Source: Actinomadura citrea
GTDB lineage: Bacteria > Actinomycetota > Actinomycetes > Streptosporangiales > Streptosporangiaceae
Assembly (NCBI RefSeq): GCF_013409045.1
Contig: NZ_JACCBT010000001.1
Location: 4,650,001-4,714,000 of the forward strand
Reading direction: 5' to 3'
Length of the DNA: 64,000 nt
A program made the position numbers and the translations under genes. The notes beneath the pieces were generated by a model, which worked only from the letters and a program-made list of their open reading frames with translations, was not told the origin of the DNA and ran no database searches. Positions 32,152-43,502 of the stretch are shown here, piece after piece. The stretch's first letter is position 1. Each line of letters starts with the position of its first letter.

Positions 32152-32386
32152 CCTCGGGGTAGACGTCGCCCGGATCAGGAAGGAACTCGAGGAATGGATC
32201 CAGCCGGTTCAGCGACGGCACCGCCGCATCGGCCGCTCCAAGACCACCGACCGTGCCTGTTCCTTCTGCGGCTGCAAGGACCTTGGCCCACTCGTCGCCG
32301 GACCCGGTGTCTGGATCTGCGGCAGCTGCGCCCACACCGCCATCGAAATCCTCCGCGCCCAACCCCGAAGGCTCCGCACCGGATGA
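31974..32386 (+). pseudogene. Clp_N / ClpX-type zinc finger protein, frameshifted
   Basis: Two frames together give a Clp-repeat-like segment (ITQARRLAARRGQSQFRSEH, then VLFCLATD) followed, after a one-base shift near 32140, by VLNDLGVDVARIRKELEEW and a C4 zinc finger (CSFCGCKDLGPLVAGPGVWI, then CGSC). Intact proteins of this design combine a ClpA/C N-domain-like motif with a ClpX zinc-binding domain but have no ATPase. No start is clear because the 5' part overlaps the HhH gene. Decay or sequencing error could explain the shift. Confidence 0.6.
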
Positions 32387-32539
32387 CACCTGCGCCACAC
32401 GTCACATCGAGATCCGCTGGTCAACGACCCCACCTGACACCATCCGCATCGCAACGGCCGATGGTGGTAAGGCACCAGTATCAAGCCCCAATCAGGTGGG
32501 CGGTGTACCGAACAGCACGCGGGGTTCCAGGTCCAGGCG

Positions 32540-35500
32540 GGTGGTGGGGTCTGGTCGGGTGGGGCGCGGTTGAGGGTCCAGCTGCCGAATCGGCGGATGG
32601 TGTGGGAGATGTAGGGCGAGACGGTGGCCAGGTCGTCGGTGTCGACGGGGTGGCCCTCGGCGGCCAGGGCGTTGGCGGCCTCGGTGATGTCGCAGGCGTT
32701 GGAGTAGATGACGCAGTTGGCGATCAGCTCGTTGAACTTCACCACCTTCTCCTGGTGGTCAGGGTCGTTGTGGCCGATGAGCTTGCCGCCGAACATCAGC
32801 CAGTCGGCGAATCCGTGGAAGGCCTCGGTGCGGTTGGTGATGGCGGTGATCTGCTCGCGCAGCTCCGACTCGGACAGATAGCGCAGCAGGGTGATGGTGC
32901 GGATCGCGCGGCCGAGCTCGCGGAAGGCCCGGTACAAGCGGTTCTTGCGCGAATGGTTGCCCAGCCGGCGCAGCAGCGTCACCGACGACAGCTTGTTCTC
33001 CCGGATGGAGACGCGGTGCGCAGCAGGTCGCTCCAGTGCGTCTCGATCAGCTTCCAGTCCACCGCCGCCTCGCCGAACAGGGTGTCGATGTGGCTGTAGC
33101 GGACGGTCTCGGTGGGCCGGAAGAACACCAGGTCGTGCCAGTTGCGGATGCGGGGCAGCAGGTCGAAGCCCAAAGGGCGCCGAGGCCGAAGACCGGCAGG
33201 GACTGGCCTTGGGTGTCGGCGTGGATGGTGTCGGGCTGGATCTCCGAGGCGTTCTTCAGCAGCCTTTCGATGATGTAGACCGCCTCCCACACCCCGCACG
33301 GGATGAAGTGGGAGAACAGCGCGATGTAGGTGTTGGACACGTGCCGGGTAGGCGATCCCGCCGTACCCGCCGTACCGGATGGAAGTCTCGGCCAGCAGGT
33401 TGTCCTCGCAGGTGTCGATCTGGGTGCCGTCGGCCGCCGCCGACTTGCCGTCCCCCCACACCGAGGCGACATCCAGCCGGTTGAAGTGGTCGATGACGTC
33501 GACCGACGCCGCGTCGATCTTGGACGCGGTGGTGTGCTTGTTGCCCGCCAGCGACAGTTCGTGCACACTGACCTGCCCGCGCATGTGCGCGTCGACCTGC
33601 GTCGGCCCCAGCAGGGTGCCGTGCGCGAACGCGGTCAGCACATACCGGCCCATCACGTCTCCCCGGATCTTGGGATCCGATCCGGACGCGGGACCGAAGT
33701 GGCGATGCCATCTCAGCAGGTAGGCGGTGCGGGTGAGGATGTCCAGCAGCGCCCGCTGCGGCAGCCGGTCATGGATCGCCGCCTCCAGCTGCTGCGCCGA
33801 GGGTCGCCGCTCGGCGCCCTTGCGGCGGCGCAGCACCGGACTGCCGCCCTCCAGCAGCAGATCGGTGTTGCCCGGATAGCCGGCGTCCACCGCCGCGGCG
33901 ACGGCGGCGAGCTCGTCGCGGTAATGCCGGGTCAACGCGGACGCCTCGGCGGGGATCCCGGCCTGCGCGCAGAACGCGGGCACCAGCGGCCGGCACTCCT
34001 CCCACGACATGAGCTGGTCGTGCAGGTTGGCGTAGGAGTCCGACCCGGCCACCGCGATGTCACCAGAGCGCAGCTCGGCCGCCAGGTAGGTGAACACGCA
34101 CACCTCCAGGTGGCGGCGCACCAGCATCCCCGGCCGCGCAGGGTCCCGGACGGTCTTGCGCCACTGCAGGGAGGTGAAGGCGTCGACGTCGATCGACAAC
34201 GTCACCGCAACCGGCTTCCCATCCGGCCCCGGCCGCTGCACCACGAACTGCTCGGGCACCAGCGCGGCCTTGGCGCCGCGCAGCGCGGTCAGGAACTCCA
34301 CCGCGTCCAGCACGCTGCGGTCAGCGCTGGTGGCCTCCAGCTCCACCGCCTCCACCAGGGTGAACAGCGCTGAGCGGTGCGAGCGGTAGTGCTGGTCCAG
34401 CAGCGGGAAGTAGTTGTTGCCGTGGTGCGCCGACACCGCCTCGTGCGCGGCCGTCAACGCCTCCACCCCGCCCGCCTGCTCCAGCGTCTTGAGCACCAGC
34501 CGCCCGGCGTGCTCGGCGGCCTGCCGCTCATCGACCCGCGCCCCCGGCACCGCCGCCGCGCCCACTCCGTCCGGCACCGCTGTACCGGCGCCTGTCCCGG
34601 CGCCCGCTTCCCGGGCCGCCGTCAGCACCTCGCCGAACACTCCCAGCAGCCGCTCGGACTCGGCGCGGTGCGCCTCGCGCAGCGCCTCCAGGTGGTCGCG
34701 GCCCCTCTTGTGGATTGCCGCGATCCGCTTGCAGAACATCGTCACCACGTCGTCGCGGACCCCGCTCGCGACCGTGTGCACGCCAGCAACGTCAACTGCT
34801 TGTCGGCGCCGACCTTGCGCATGTCGGCGGCGTCGGTGACCCGTGCCTGCCCGGCGAAGTGCGCGACCTTCCCGGCCGGCACGTCCTGCAGCCACACTCC
34901 GGTCGGACCGATCGCATCCAGGTCGGCCAGCAGCGCCGAGCGCTGCTTGAACTTGCCCAGCGATGCCGCCTTGGCCACGTCCTTCAGCCGGTCGAACTCG
35001 CTACGCCGACTCACCGGATCCACCACCAGCAGCCGCGCCAGCCGCGCCCTGGCCGACCGGTCCAGCCGCCCGGCGACCATCGCGAAGAACCCGGTGTTGA
35101 CCTCCGCGCGGATCGAGGCGGCCATCGCGTCCAAGGTGGTGTAGCCCGGCAGCTCGCACCGTTCGCGGACCAGCTTCTCCAACGCCACGTTGATCAGGTC
35201 GGCCGGGTTGTCCTTGGACTGCACCGCCCGACGGATCGCGGCCTCGGCCACCTGCCGGACCCGGGCCGCCTCATAGGCCACCCCCAGCCGCTTGCGCACC
35301 AGCGCACGGTGCCGCTTGGCCGACGCCGAAGCCGCCTGCCGCAACGCCACCTCGTCGTCGGCCAGCCCGAGCACCTGACGCACATGACCCGCCACCGCCG
35401 CTGGGACCTCGGCCAGCTTCGGGAAGTACCCCCAGCCGCTGGTAGGACTTCAACCACACCACCAGCGCCAGCAGATGATGCTCATCATCCGTGCACGACC

Positions 35501-35606
35501 GCGCCCACTCCACCTCGGCACCCGTCGGCGTGAACGCCTCCGCCAACTCCCGCGCCGACAACACCCGCGCAAACCCCGGAAACGCGGTCCGATCGATCGA
35601 GGTCAC
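32540..35606 (-). pseudogene. tnpA: Tn3-family transposase TnpA, multiply frameshifted
   Basis: Homology runs from VTSIDRTAFPGFARVLSARE (GTG 35606) to PYISHTIRRFGSWTL near 32580, about 1,000 codons, the length of a Tn3 transposase. It is broken into six pieces by single-base shifts near 35430 (C run), 34780, 33347 (CCC/GGG run), 33173 (AAA/TTT run) and 33012. Catalytic regions are still visible: GDGKSAAADGTQ, IHADTQGQS and HIDTLFGE. The normal end is replaced by unrelated sequence after about 32560. If the base calls are right, no active transposase is made. Confidence 0.9.
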
Positions 35607-35666
35607 CCACAACCCCAGGACCGGCGACAACCCGGACGCCGATCACCCTAACGATCAACCGTCAGG

Positions 35667-35701
35667 CCGCGATCCCTTCCGGCGTATTCCGGCTGTCCCC
35701 C
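35667..35701 (-). repeat. Right terminal inverted repeat of the Tn3-family element
   Basis: Read inward from 35701 it begins GGGGGACA and contains the core GCCGGAATACGCCGGAA then GGGATCGCGG. It pairs with 26559-26594. GGTTGATCGT recurs just inside (35651-35660). Confidence 0.92.
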
Positions 35702-35706
35702 TCTTA
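35702..35706. repeat. Target-site duplication, right copy
   Basis: TCTTA abutting the right terminal repeat, identical to 26554-26558. Confidence 0.9.
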
Positions 35707-35731
35707 CGGGGGTTCTGTCGGTGGTGGGGGG

Positions 35732-35737
35732 TAGCGT
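35732..35737 (+). promoter_or_regulatory. Leaderless -10 box of the tyrosine recombinase gene
   Basis: TAGCGT, then seven bases, then GTG 35745. Only 30 bases separate it from the transposon end, so the -35 region (about 35709-35714) just escaped the insertion. Confidence 0.5.
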
Positions 35738-35744
35738 CCGGCGG

Positions 35745-36815
35745 GTGCGTCCTGCCGATGTTCAGCGTGTGTCCGTGGCCGAGTGTGTGGATCGCTATGC
35801 GGAGATGGTGCGTGCGAAGGCGTCGACGGGTGCGCTGGCGCCTGCGTCGGCGGAGGTGTATGTGCGGGACGTGGTGACGTTCGGGGCGCTGGCGGGTGAG
35901 GACCGGGTGCTGGACGATCTGACGGGCGAGGACGTCGATGAGGTTCTGCTCAGGTTCGCGCGTAAGCCTGATGAGCGGCGGCGCCGGGGGGCGCGGCCTG
36001 TGGGGGCGGGGGGTGCGCCGTCGCAGAGTGGGGCGTCGCAGGCGCGGTTCCGGCGTTCGGTGTCGGCGTTCTTCCGGCATGCGGTGGTGGCGGGGTGGGT
36101 GCAGTTGAATCCGATGCAGGCGGTGACGGTGCGGCCGAAGCAGCGGGGTGGGTTGCGGGCGGAGCGGCGTGCGTTGACGGTGGAGCAGGCGGAGGGGTTG
36201 CTGGGGGCGGCGCGTGGTCTGGCGGATGCGCCGGATGCGGGGGCTGGTGTGGTGCGGCGGCGTCCGGATCAGCGGACGGAGTTGCGGGACGGGTTGATCG
36301 TGTTGTTGCTGGCGGCGGTGGGGCCGCGGGTGTCGGAGTTGACGTCGGCGAATGTGGAGGATTTCTTCGTCAACGGGGGGACGCGGTATTGGCGGATCTT
36401 CGGTAAGGGCGGGCGGACGCGGGATGTGCCGCTCCCCCGTCCGGTGGCGGAGGTGCTGGACGCGTATCTGGCGCAGGGGCGGGGGTTGCTGGATCGGGGG
36501 CGGGAGCCGAAGGCGTTGCTGTTGTCGTGGCGGGGGCGGCGGTTGGCGCGGGGTGATGTGCAGGGGGTGATCGATCGGGTGTTGGAGCGGGTGGATGCGG
36601 GGCGGCGGCGGAGTGTGACGCCGCATGGGTTGCGGCATACGACGGCGACGCATCTTTTGGCGGCGGCGACGGACATGGACGCGGTGCGGCGGGTGCTGGG
36701 GCATGCGGATCTGTCGACGCTGGGTCGGTATCGCGATGAGCTTCCGGGTGAGTTGGAGGCGGCGATGCGGGTGCATCCGCTGCTGGGTCCGGTGGAGGGC
36801 CGGCGGGGTGGTTGA
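35745..36815 (+). CDS. Tyrosine recombinase (XerC/D-like integrase)
   Basis: This 356-residue site-specific recombinase has an N-terminal SAM-like DNA-binding domain (VYVRDVVTFGALAGEDRVLD) and a catalytic domain with all expected residues: Arg in LLAAVGPRVSELTSANVE, the hairpin Lys in IFGKGGRTRDVPL, HxxR in VTPHGLRHTTATHLL, His in RRVLGHADLSTL and the nucleophile Tyr in LGRYRDE. Long inserts make it larger than XerC (~300). GTG 35745 is chosen because it lies seven bases after a TAGCGT -10. No attachment site or phage gene is visible nearby, so it may be a chromosomal Xer-like protein. Confidence 0.88.
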   Translation: MRPADVQRVSVAECVDRYAEMVRAKASTGALAPASAEVYVRDVVTFGALAGEDRVLDDLTGEDVDEVLLRFARKPDERRRRGARPVGAGGAPSQSGASQARFRRSVSAFFRHAVVAGWVQLNPMQAVTVRPKQRGGLRAERRALTVEQAEGLLGAARGLADAPDAGAGVVRRRPDQRTELRDGLIVLLLAAVGPRVSELTSANVEDFFVNGGTRYWRIFGKGGRTRDVPLPRPVAEVLDAYLAQGRGLLDRGREPKALLLSWRGRRLARGDVQGVIDRVLERVDAGRRRSVTPHGLRHTTATHLLAAATDMDAVRRVLGHADLSTLGRYRDELPGELEAAMRVHPLLGPVEGRRGG

Positions 36816-36838
36816 TGCGGCGTTGGGGGTGCGTGAGT

Positions 36839-36871
36839 CGGCCGCGCAGGGGTGGTGTTCCTGCGCGGCCG
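36839..36871. terminator. Bidirectional hairpin terminator
   Basis: A perfect 12-bp stem (CGGCCGCGCAGG at 36839-36850, complement 36860-36871) with a 9-base loop lies between the convergent recombinase and UvrA2-like genes. Confidence 0.8.
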
Positions 36872-36884
36872 TGGTGTGCGGGGG

Positions 36885-39275
<2,391 letters not shown>

Positions 39276-39355
39276 CGTGTCGTGTCTCCCTGTGTGGGGC
39301 GTGGCGGTGGCACCTGTCTACCCGATCGGTGGTGCGGGTGTGGTGCTGATGGGTG

Positions 39356-39838
<483 letters not shown>

Positions 39839-39946
39839 GTGGGTGATCGTGCCATGGGGGGCGGGGTGGGGCGTGCGCCGGGGCCGGGTCTGGTCGCCCT
39901 GCTCCCCCAGGTCAGCGGGCTTGCGGGGCGGGCAGGCGCGGCGCGG

Positions 39947-40585
39947 TCAGGCGGGGCGGAGGGTGCGGGCGAGGGTGTAGGCGGCGTGGAGGTCGGTGCC
40001 GCGGTAGTCGAGGGCGGCGATGCCGGCGAGGTGGTGGTCGGCGTTGACGGCGACGGTGTTGGTGAGGTGGCGGAACAGGGGGGCGTCGGACATGGAGTCG
40101 CCGTAGGCGGTGCACTGGTCGGTGGTGAGGCGGTGGCGGGCGAGGAGGTCGTCGGTGATGCGGACCTTGTCGTCGGGGGTGAGGATTCCGGTGGGGTCGA
40201 GGGTGCCGGTGAAGGGCATCGGGGGGAAGCGGGAGGCGACGACGTCGTCGAAGCCGTGGTCGAGGAGGTGGTGGGCGAAGAAGTCGGGCGACATGGTGAT
40301 GACGGCGGAGTGTTCGCCGCGGGCGCGGATGTCGGCGCAGACGTCGGTGATGCGGGTGAGCCAGGTGGCGGCGCGGTAGGCGGTGGCGACGAGGGCGGGG
40401 GTGAGGTGGCGCCACAGGCGGTGGATCTCGGTGGAGAAGCCGCGGGTGTCGAGGGTGCCGGCGGCGAAGCGGGCTTCGAGGTCGTGCAGTTCGGGGAGGG
40501 TGCCGAGGTGGCGGGCGATTTCGAGGTTGGCGGTGGTGCCGGTCAGCAGGGTGCCGTCCATGTCGAAGATGTGCAGGTGTCCCAC
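39947..40585 (-). CDS. HAD-IB family phosphatase
   Basis: This 212-residue haloacid dehalogenase-fold hydrolase of the phosphoserine-phosphatase-like group has motif I FDMDGTLLTGTT, motif II VITMSPDFF, motif III Lys in LTPDDKVRITDDL and motif IV YGDSMSDAPLF. The cap is helical. The phosphorylated substrate is unknown. GTG 40585 is the start. About 230 bases separate it from the divergent dedA gene; that interval carries the dedA promoter and operator. Confidence 0.87.
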   Translation of the reverse strand: MGHLHIFDMDGTLLTGTTANLEIARHLGTLPELHDLEARFAAGTLDTRGFSTEIHRLWRHLTPALVATAYRAATWLTRITDVCADIRARGEHSAVITMSPDFFAHHLLDHGFDDVVASRFPPMPFTGTLDPTGILTPDDKVRITDDLLARHRLTTDQCTAYGDSMSDAPLFRHLTNTVAVNADHHLAGIAALDYRGTDLHAAYTLARTLRPA

Positions 40586-40743
40586 AGGGTGTGAAGTGTG
40601 GTGGAGGCGGCGCCGGGACGCGAATCGTTTTCCGGGCGTGGTCGTTGCCGGGCGTGGTCGGGTGGGAGGTCGCGTGGGGTGGGGGTCGTTCTTTGTGGTG
40701 AGGGCGGGGTCGTCCTTGGTTCTTGAGGGGGCGGGCTGCTCCC

Positions 40744-40757
40744 CTGCCGAAAGTCGG
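40744..40757. promoter_or_regulatory. Operator-like dyad upstream of dedA
   Basis: CTGCCGAAAGTCGG at 40744 lies exactly 61 bases upstream of the TAGCGT -10 at 40805. The same motif and the same spacing recur upstream of the ABC transporter genes (42484 and 42545). Confidence 0.5.
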
Positions 40758-40804
40758 GGGTGAACGGGGTCTTATGCGGGATCCGCCGGGTGGTGGTGCT
40801 TCCT

Positions 40805-40810
40805 TAGCGT
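40805..40810 (+). promoter_or_regulatory. Leaderless -10 box of dedA
   Basis: TAGCGT followed by seven bases and ATG 40818. Confidence 0.5.
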
Positions 40811-40817
40811 CGTGCCC

Positions 40818-41498
40818 ATGGACGGACTCATGGGCGTGGTGGACACGGCGGTGACGTCGCCGTGGTTCTATCTGGTGCTGTTCGCGGTGGCGGCGATCGA
40901 CGGGTTCTTCCCGGTGGTGCCGAGCGAGAGCATGGTGATCACTGCGGGGGTGTACGCGGCGTCGGGGCAGCCGGAGTTGGCGCCGGTGGTGGTGCTGGCG
41001 GCGGCGGGCGCGTTCCTGGGTGACCATGTGTCGTACTTGGTGGGGCGCCGGGCGGGTGGGCGGCTGGTGCGGGGGGCGCGGCCGGGGACGCGGCGGCATG
41101 CGGCGTTCGGGTGGGCGCGGCGGACGATGGCGGAGCGGGGCGGGATGATCCTGGTGGTGGCGCGGTACGTGCCGGGCGGGCGGACGGCGGTGACGTTGAC
41201 GATGGGGGCGGTCGGGTACCGGCTGCGGTCGTTCTCGCTGTTCGCGGCGGTGGCGGCGGTGTCGTGGGCCTTGTACGGGGCGTTGCTGGGGTATGTGGGC
41301 GGGGTGGCGTTCGAGGACGATCCGCTGAAGGGCGTGGCGGTCGGGCTCGGGTTGGCCTTGGGGGTGACGGGGGCGGTGGAGGCCGTGCGGTTCGCGCGGC
41401 GGCGGCGCGGGGCCGTGGACGCCGGGCCGGAGCGGTCGGAGCCGGGGCTGGGCGAGCGGAGGCCGGCCGCACGAGTGGGGCCAATGCCCGGCGAGTGA
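40818..41498 (+). CDS. DedA / VTT-domain membrane protein
   Basis: This 226-residue integral membrane protein has the VTT (SNARE-associated) signature: FFPVVPSESMVITAG, GAFLGDHVSYLVGRRAGGRL, and ARYVPGGRTAVTLTMGAVGY with the conserved R-x3-G-G-R-T. DedA proteins act in lipid flipping and membrane homeostasis. The ATG at 40818 is chosen over GTG 40812 because the -10 box is seven bases upstream. The promoter has the operator motif shared with the ABC transporter. Confidence 0.9.
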   Translation: MDGLMGVVDTAVTSPWFYLVLFAVAAIDGFFPVVPSESMVITAGVYAASGQPELAPVVVLAAAGAFLGDHVSYLVGRRAGGRLVRGARPGTRRHAAFGWARRTMAERGGMILVVARYVPGGRTAVTLTMGAVGYRLRSFSLFAAVAAVSWALYGALLGYVGGVAFEDDPLKGVAVGLGLALGVTGAVEAVRFARRRRGAVDAGPERSEPGLGERRPAARVGPMPGE

Positions 41499-41609
41499 TC
41501 CCCCTAAGGTGAAAGGGTTGTCCTCCTGTGGCCGGTAGGTGAACATCAGCGGGTTTTTCGGTGTCTGACAGATGACGGGCACGGGGCCGCTGCGAGCGTG
41601 AGGGAGAGC

Positions 41610-42371
41610 ATGGGAGCGCCGGATTTCAGCGCCGATCTGTACCGGGAGATCACCGAGTTCGCGCAGGGCACGCCCTCGTGGGTGCATGAGGCGGCGGACG
41701 TGGGCACCGACGCGGGGCTGCTGCTGTTCGCGGTGCTGTTCGTGGTGGGCTGGTGGCGGGCCCGGGGCCTGGAGGCGCGGGCGATGGGGCTGGCGCTGGC
41801 GGCGCCGTTCGCGGTGGTGTCGGCGTATCTGGTGAGCGAGGTGTCCAAGAGCTTCATCCAGGAGGAGCGGCCGTGCCGCGCGGTGGCGGGTGCGGTGCAC
41901 ATCGCGGCGTGCCCGGCGCAGGGCGACTGGTCGTTCCCGAGCAACCACGCGACGATCGCGGCGGCGTCGGCGGCGGCGATCGTGGTGGCGTGGCGGGCGA
42001 TGGCGCCGCTGGTGCTGCCGCTGGCTGCGCTGATGGCGTTCTCGCGGGTGTTCGTGGGCGTGCACTACCCGCATGATGTGGCGGCGGGGTTCCTGGTGGG
42101 CGTGGTGGTGGCGCCGACGGCGGCGCTGGTGCTGGTGCTGGCGGCGCGGCCGCTGGTGGAGGCGCTGCGGGGCGTGGCGGCGGGTGCGGTGCTGCTGGGG
42201 GCGGGTCCGTTGGCGGCGCGGGGGCCGGGTCTCGAGGTGCCGCTGGGGTCGCCGCGGCCGCGGGCCGCGATGGCGCCGATGGCGGGCGCGGTCGCCCCGG
42301 TGGACGACGCGTCGGTGACGATGCCGGACGTGATGGGCGGCGTGCCGCCGCGTCGGGGTCCGCTCCGCTAG
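41610..42371 (+). CDS. PAP2 family phosphatase
   Basis: This ~253-residue membrane phosphatase has all three PAP2 motifs: KSFIQEERPCR (KxxxxxxRP-type), WSFPSNHATIAAASA (PSGH-type, Asn for Gly) and SRVFVGVHYPHDVAAGFLVG. Four or five membrane helices surround them, and the tail is Pro/Ala-rich. It likely removes phosphate from undecaprenyl-pyrophosphate or phosphatidate. ATG 41610 has GAGGGAGA upstream. It lies just downstream of dedA, another membrane-lipid gene. Confidence 0.88.
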   Translation: MGAPDFSADLYREITEFAQGTPSWVHEAADVGTDAGLLLFAVLFVVGWWRARGLEARAMGLALAAPFAVVSAYLVSEVSKSFIQEERPCRAVAGAVHIAACPAQGDWSFPSNHATIAAASAAAIVVAWRAMAPLVLPLAALMAFSRVFVGVHYPHDVAAGFLVGVVVAPTAALVLVLAARPLVEALRGVAAGAVLLGAGPLAARGPGLEVPLGSPRPRAAMAPMAGAVAPVDDASVTMPDVMGGVPPRRGPLR

Positions 42372-42483
42372 CCGGTCGTCGGGCCGGGGCAGGGTTTCAC
42401 GGGCCGTCTCGGGTGGTGCTTCGGCGCCGCCTGGGGCGGCCCGTTCGCATGCGCCGTTGCCGGGTCGGGTGGATGCCGGGTTC

Positions 42484-42497
42484 CTGACGAAAGTCGG
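42484..42497. promoter_or_regulatory. Operator-like dyad upstream of the ABC transporter
   Basis: CTGACGAAAGTCGG, 61 bases upstream of the TAGCGT -10 (42545-42550). It differs from the perfect dyad at 46818 by one base. Confidence 0.5.
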
Positions 42498-42544
42498 GGG
42501 TGGAGGGTGGCGTCCGGTCGGTGTGCGGGTCCTCCCCCGCTGTC

Positions 42545-42550
42545 TAGCGT
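42545..42550 (+). promoter_or_regulatory. -10 box of the ABC transporter operon
   Basis: TAGCGT, with transcription expected to start about seven bases later, giving a ~25-base leader that includes GGGGAGGAC before ATG 42582. Confidence 0.45.
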
Positions 42551-42581
42551 CGTTCGGGACGGCTGGACGGGGAGGACATTG

Positions 42582-43499
42582 ATGATCACGTTGCGGGGCC
42601 TGACGAAGCGGTTCGGGGACAGGGCGGCGGTGGACGGGCTGTCGCTGGAGGTGGCGGCGGGGAAGGTGACGGGGTTCCTCGGCCCCAACGGCGCCGGGAA
42701 GTCCACCACGATGCGGATGGTGGTGGGCCTGGACCGTCCGAGCGCGGGCGAGGCGCTGGTCGGGGGCCGCCGGTACGGGGAGATGCGGCATCCGCTGCGG
42801 GAGGTGGGGGCGCTGCTGGACGCGGGCGCGGTGCATCCGGGGCGGTCGGCGCGGGCGCATCTGCTGGCGATGGCGCGCAGCAACGGCATCGCGCGGGGCC
42901 GGGTGGAGGAGGTCCTGGCGATGGTGGGGCTGGAGGCGGTCACGGGCCGGCGGGCGGGGACGTTCTCGCTGGGGATGCGGCAGCGGCTGGGGATCGCGGG
43001 CGCGCTGCTGGGCGATCCGGGGGTGCTGATGTTCGACGAGCCGGTCAACGGGCTGGATCCGGACGGGGTCGTGTGGGTGCGGCGGCTGATGCGGTCGCTG
43101 GCGGCGCAGGGCCGGACGGTGTTCGTGTCGTCGCACCTGATGAGCGAGATGCAGCTGACGGCGGACCACCTGGCGGTGATCGGGAAGGGCCGGCTGCTGG
43201 CGGACGCGCCGATGGCCGAGGTGATCGCGGCGGGGCCCGGGAACGCGGTGCGCGTCCGCAGCCCGCGCGCGCAGGTGCTGGCGGGGCGGTTGGCGGCCGC
43301 GGGCGGGCAGGTGCGGCACGCCGGCGGGGAGGAGTTGCGGGTGGCGGGGCTGGCCGTGGAACGCGTCGGGCTGATCGCGTTCGAGGCGGGGGTGCCGGTG
43401 CTGGAGCTGGGCGCGGTGCAAGCGTCCCTGGAGGAGGCGTACATGGAGTTGACGGGCGCGAGCGTGGAGTACGGCGCCACGGCGGGGACGGGGGTCTGA
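42582..43499 (+). CDS. ABC transporter ATP-binding protein
   Basis: This 305-residue ATPase has Walker A FLGPNGAGKSTTMRMVVGL, signature FSLGMRQRLGIAGALL, Walker B VLMFDEPVNGLDPDG and the H-loop FVSSHLMSEM. The arrangement (single ATPase plus a separate six-helix permease, GANACGKST-type loop) is that of antibiotic- or lantibiotic-exporter-like and stress ABC systems. ATG 42582 has GGAGGA. It is followed after 3 bases by the permease, and the two-component genes next door are likely regulators. Confidence 0.92.
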   Translation: MITLRGLTKRFGDRAAVDGLSLEVAAGKVTGFLGPNGAGKSTTMRMVVGLDRPSAGEALVGGRRYGEMRHPLREVGALLDAGAVHPGRSARAHLLAMARSNGIARGRVEEVLAMVGLEAVTGRRAGTFSLGMRQRLGIAGALLGDPGVLMFDEPVNGLDPDGVVWVRRLMRSLAAQGRTVFVSSHLMSEMQLTADHLAVIGKGRLLADAPMAEVIAAGPGNAVRVRSPRAQVLAGRLAAAGGQVRHAGGEELRVAGLAVERVGLIAFEAGVPVLELGAVQASLEEAYMELTGASVEYGATAGTGV

Positions 43500-43502
43500 G
43501 CG

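Larger units (their letters stand above)
26559..35701. mobile_element. Tn3-family transposon, ~9.14 kb, decayed
   Basis: The ends are matching inverted repeats (26559-26594 and 35667-35701), both beginning with a run of G and sharing the core GCCGGAATACGCCGGAA. The flanks are a perfect 5-bp duplication TCTTA (26554-26558 and 35702-35706), the size produced by Tn3 transposition. Inside, leftward-reading tnpA starts 61 bases from the right repeat, and a resolvase remnant ends close to the left repeat. Passenger genes in between are a tandem-MarR regulator, haloalkane-dehalogenase-like hydrolase, FAD oxidase, LLM-class enzyme, helix-hairpin-helix protein and a broken Clp-like gene. Frameshifts in tnpA and loss of the resolvase N-terminus mean that it is unlikely to move by itself. 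Confidence 0.93.

Noticed and set aside
35745..36815. Tyrosine recombinase as the integrase of an integrated phage or ICE
   Set aside because: No tRNA, att-like repeats, excisionase or phage/conjugation genes are visible nearby; a stand-alone Xer-like protein is simpler.
39912..43421. A 1,169-codon minus-strand open frame
   Set aside because: It spans several real genes on both strands (HAD phosphatase, dedA, PAP2, ABC ATPase) and is composed of Pro/Arg/His runs; it is a compositional artefact.
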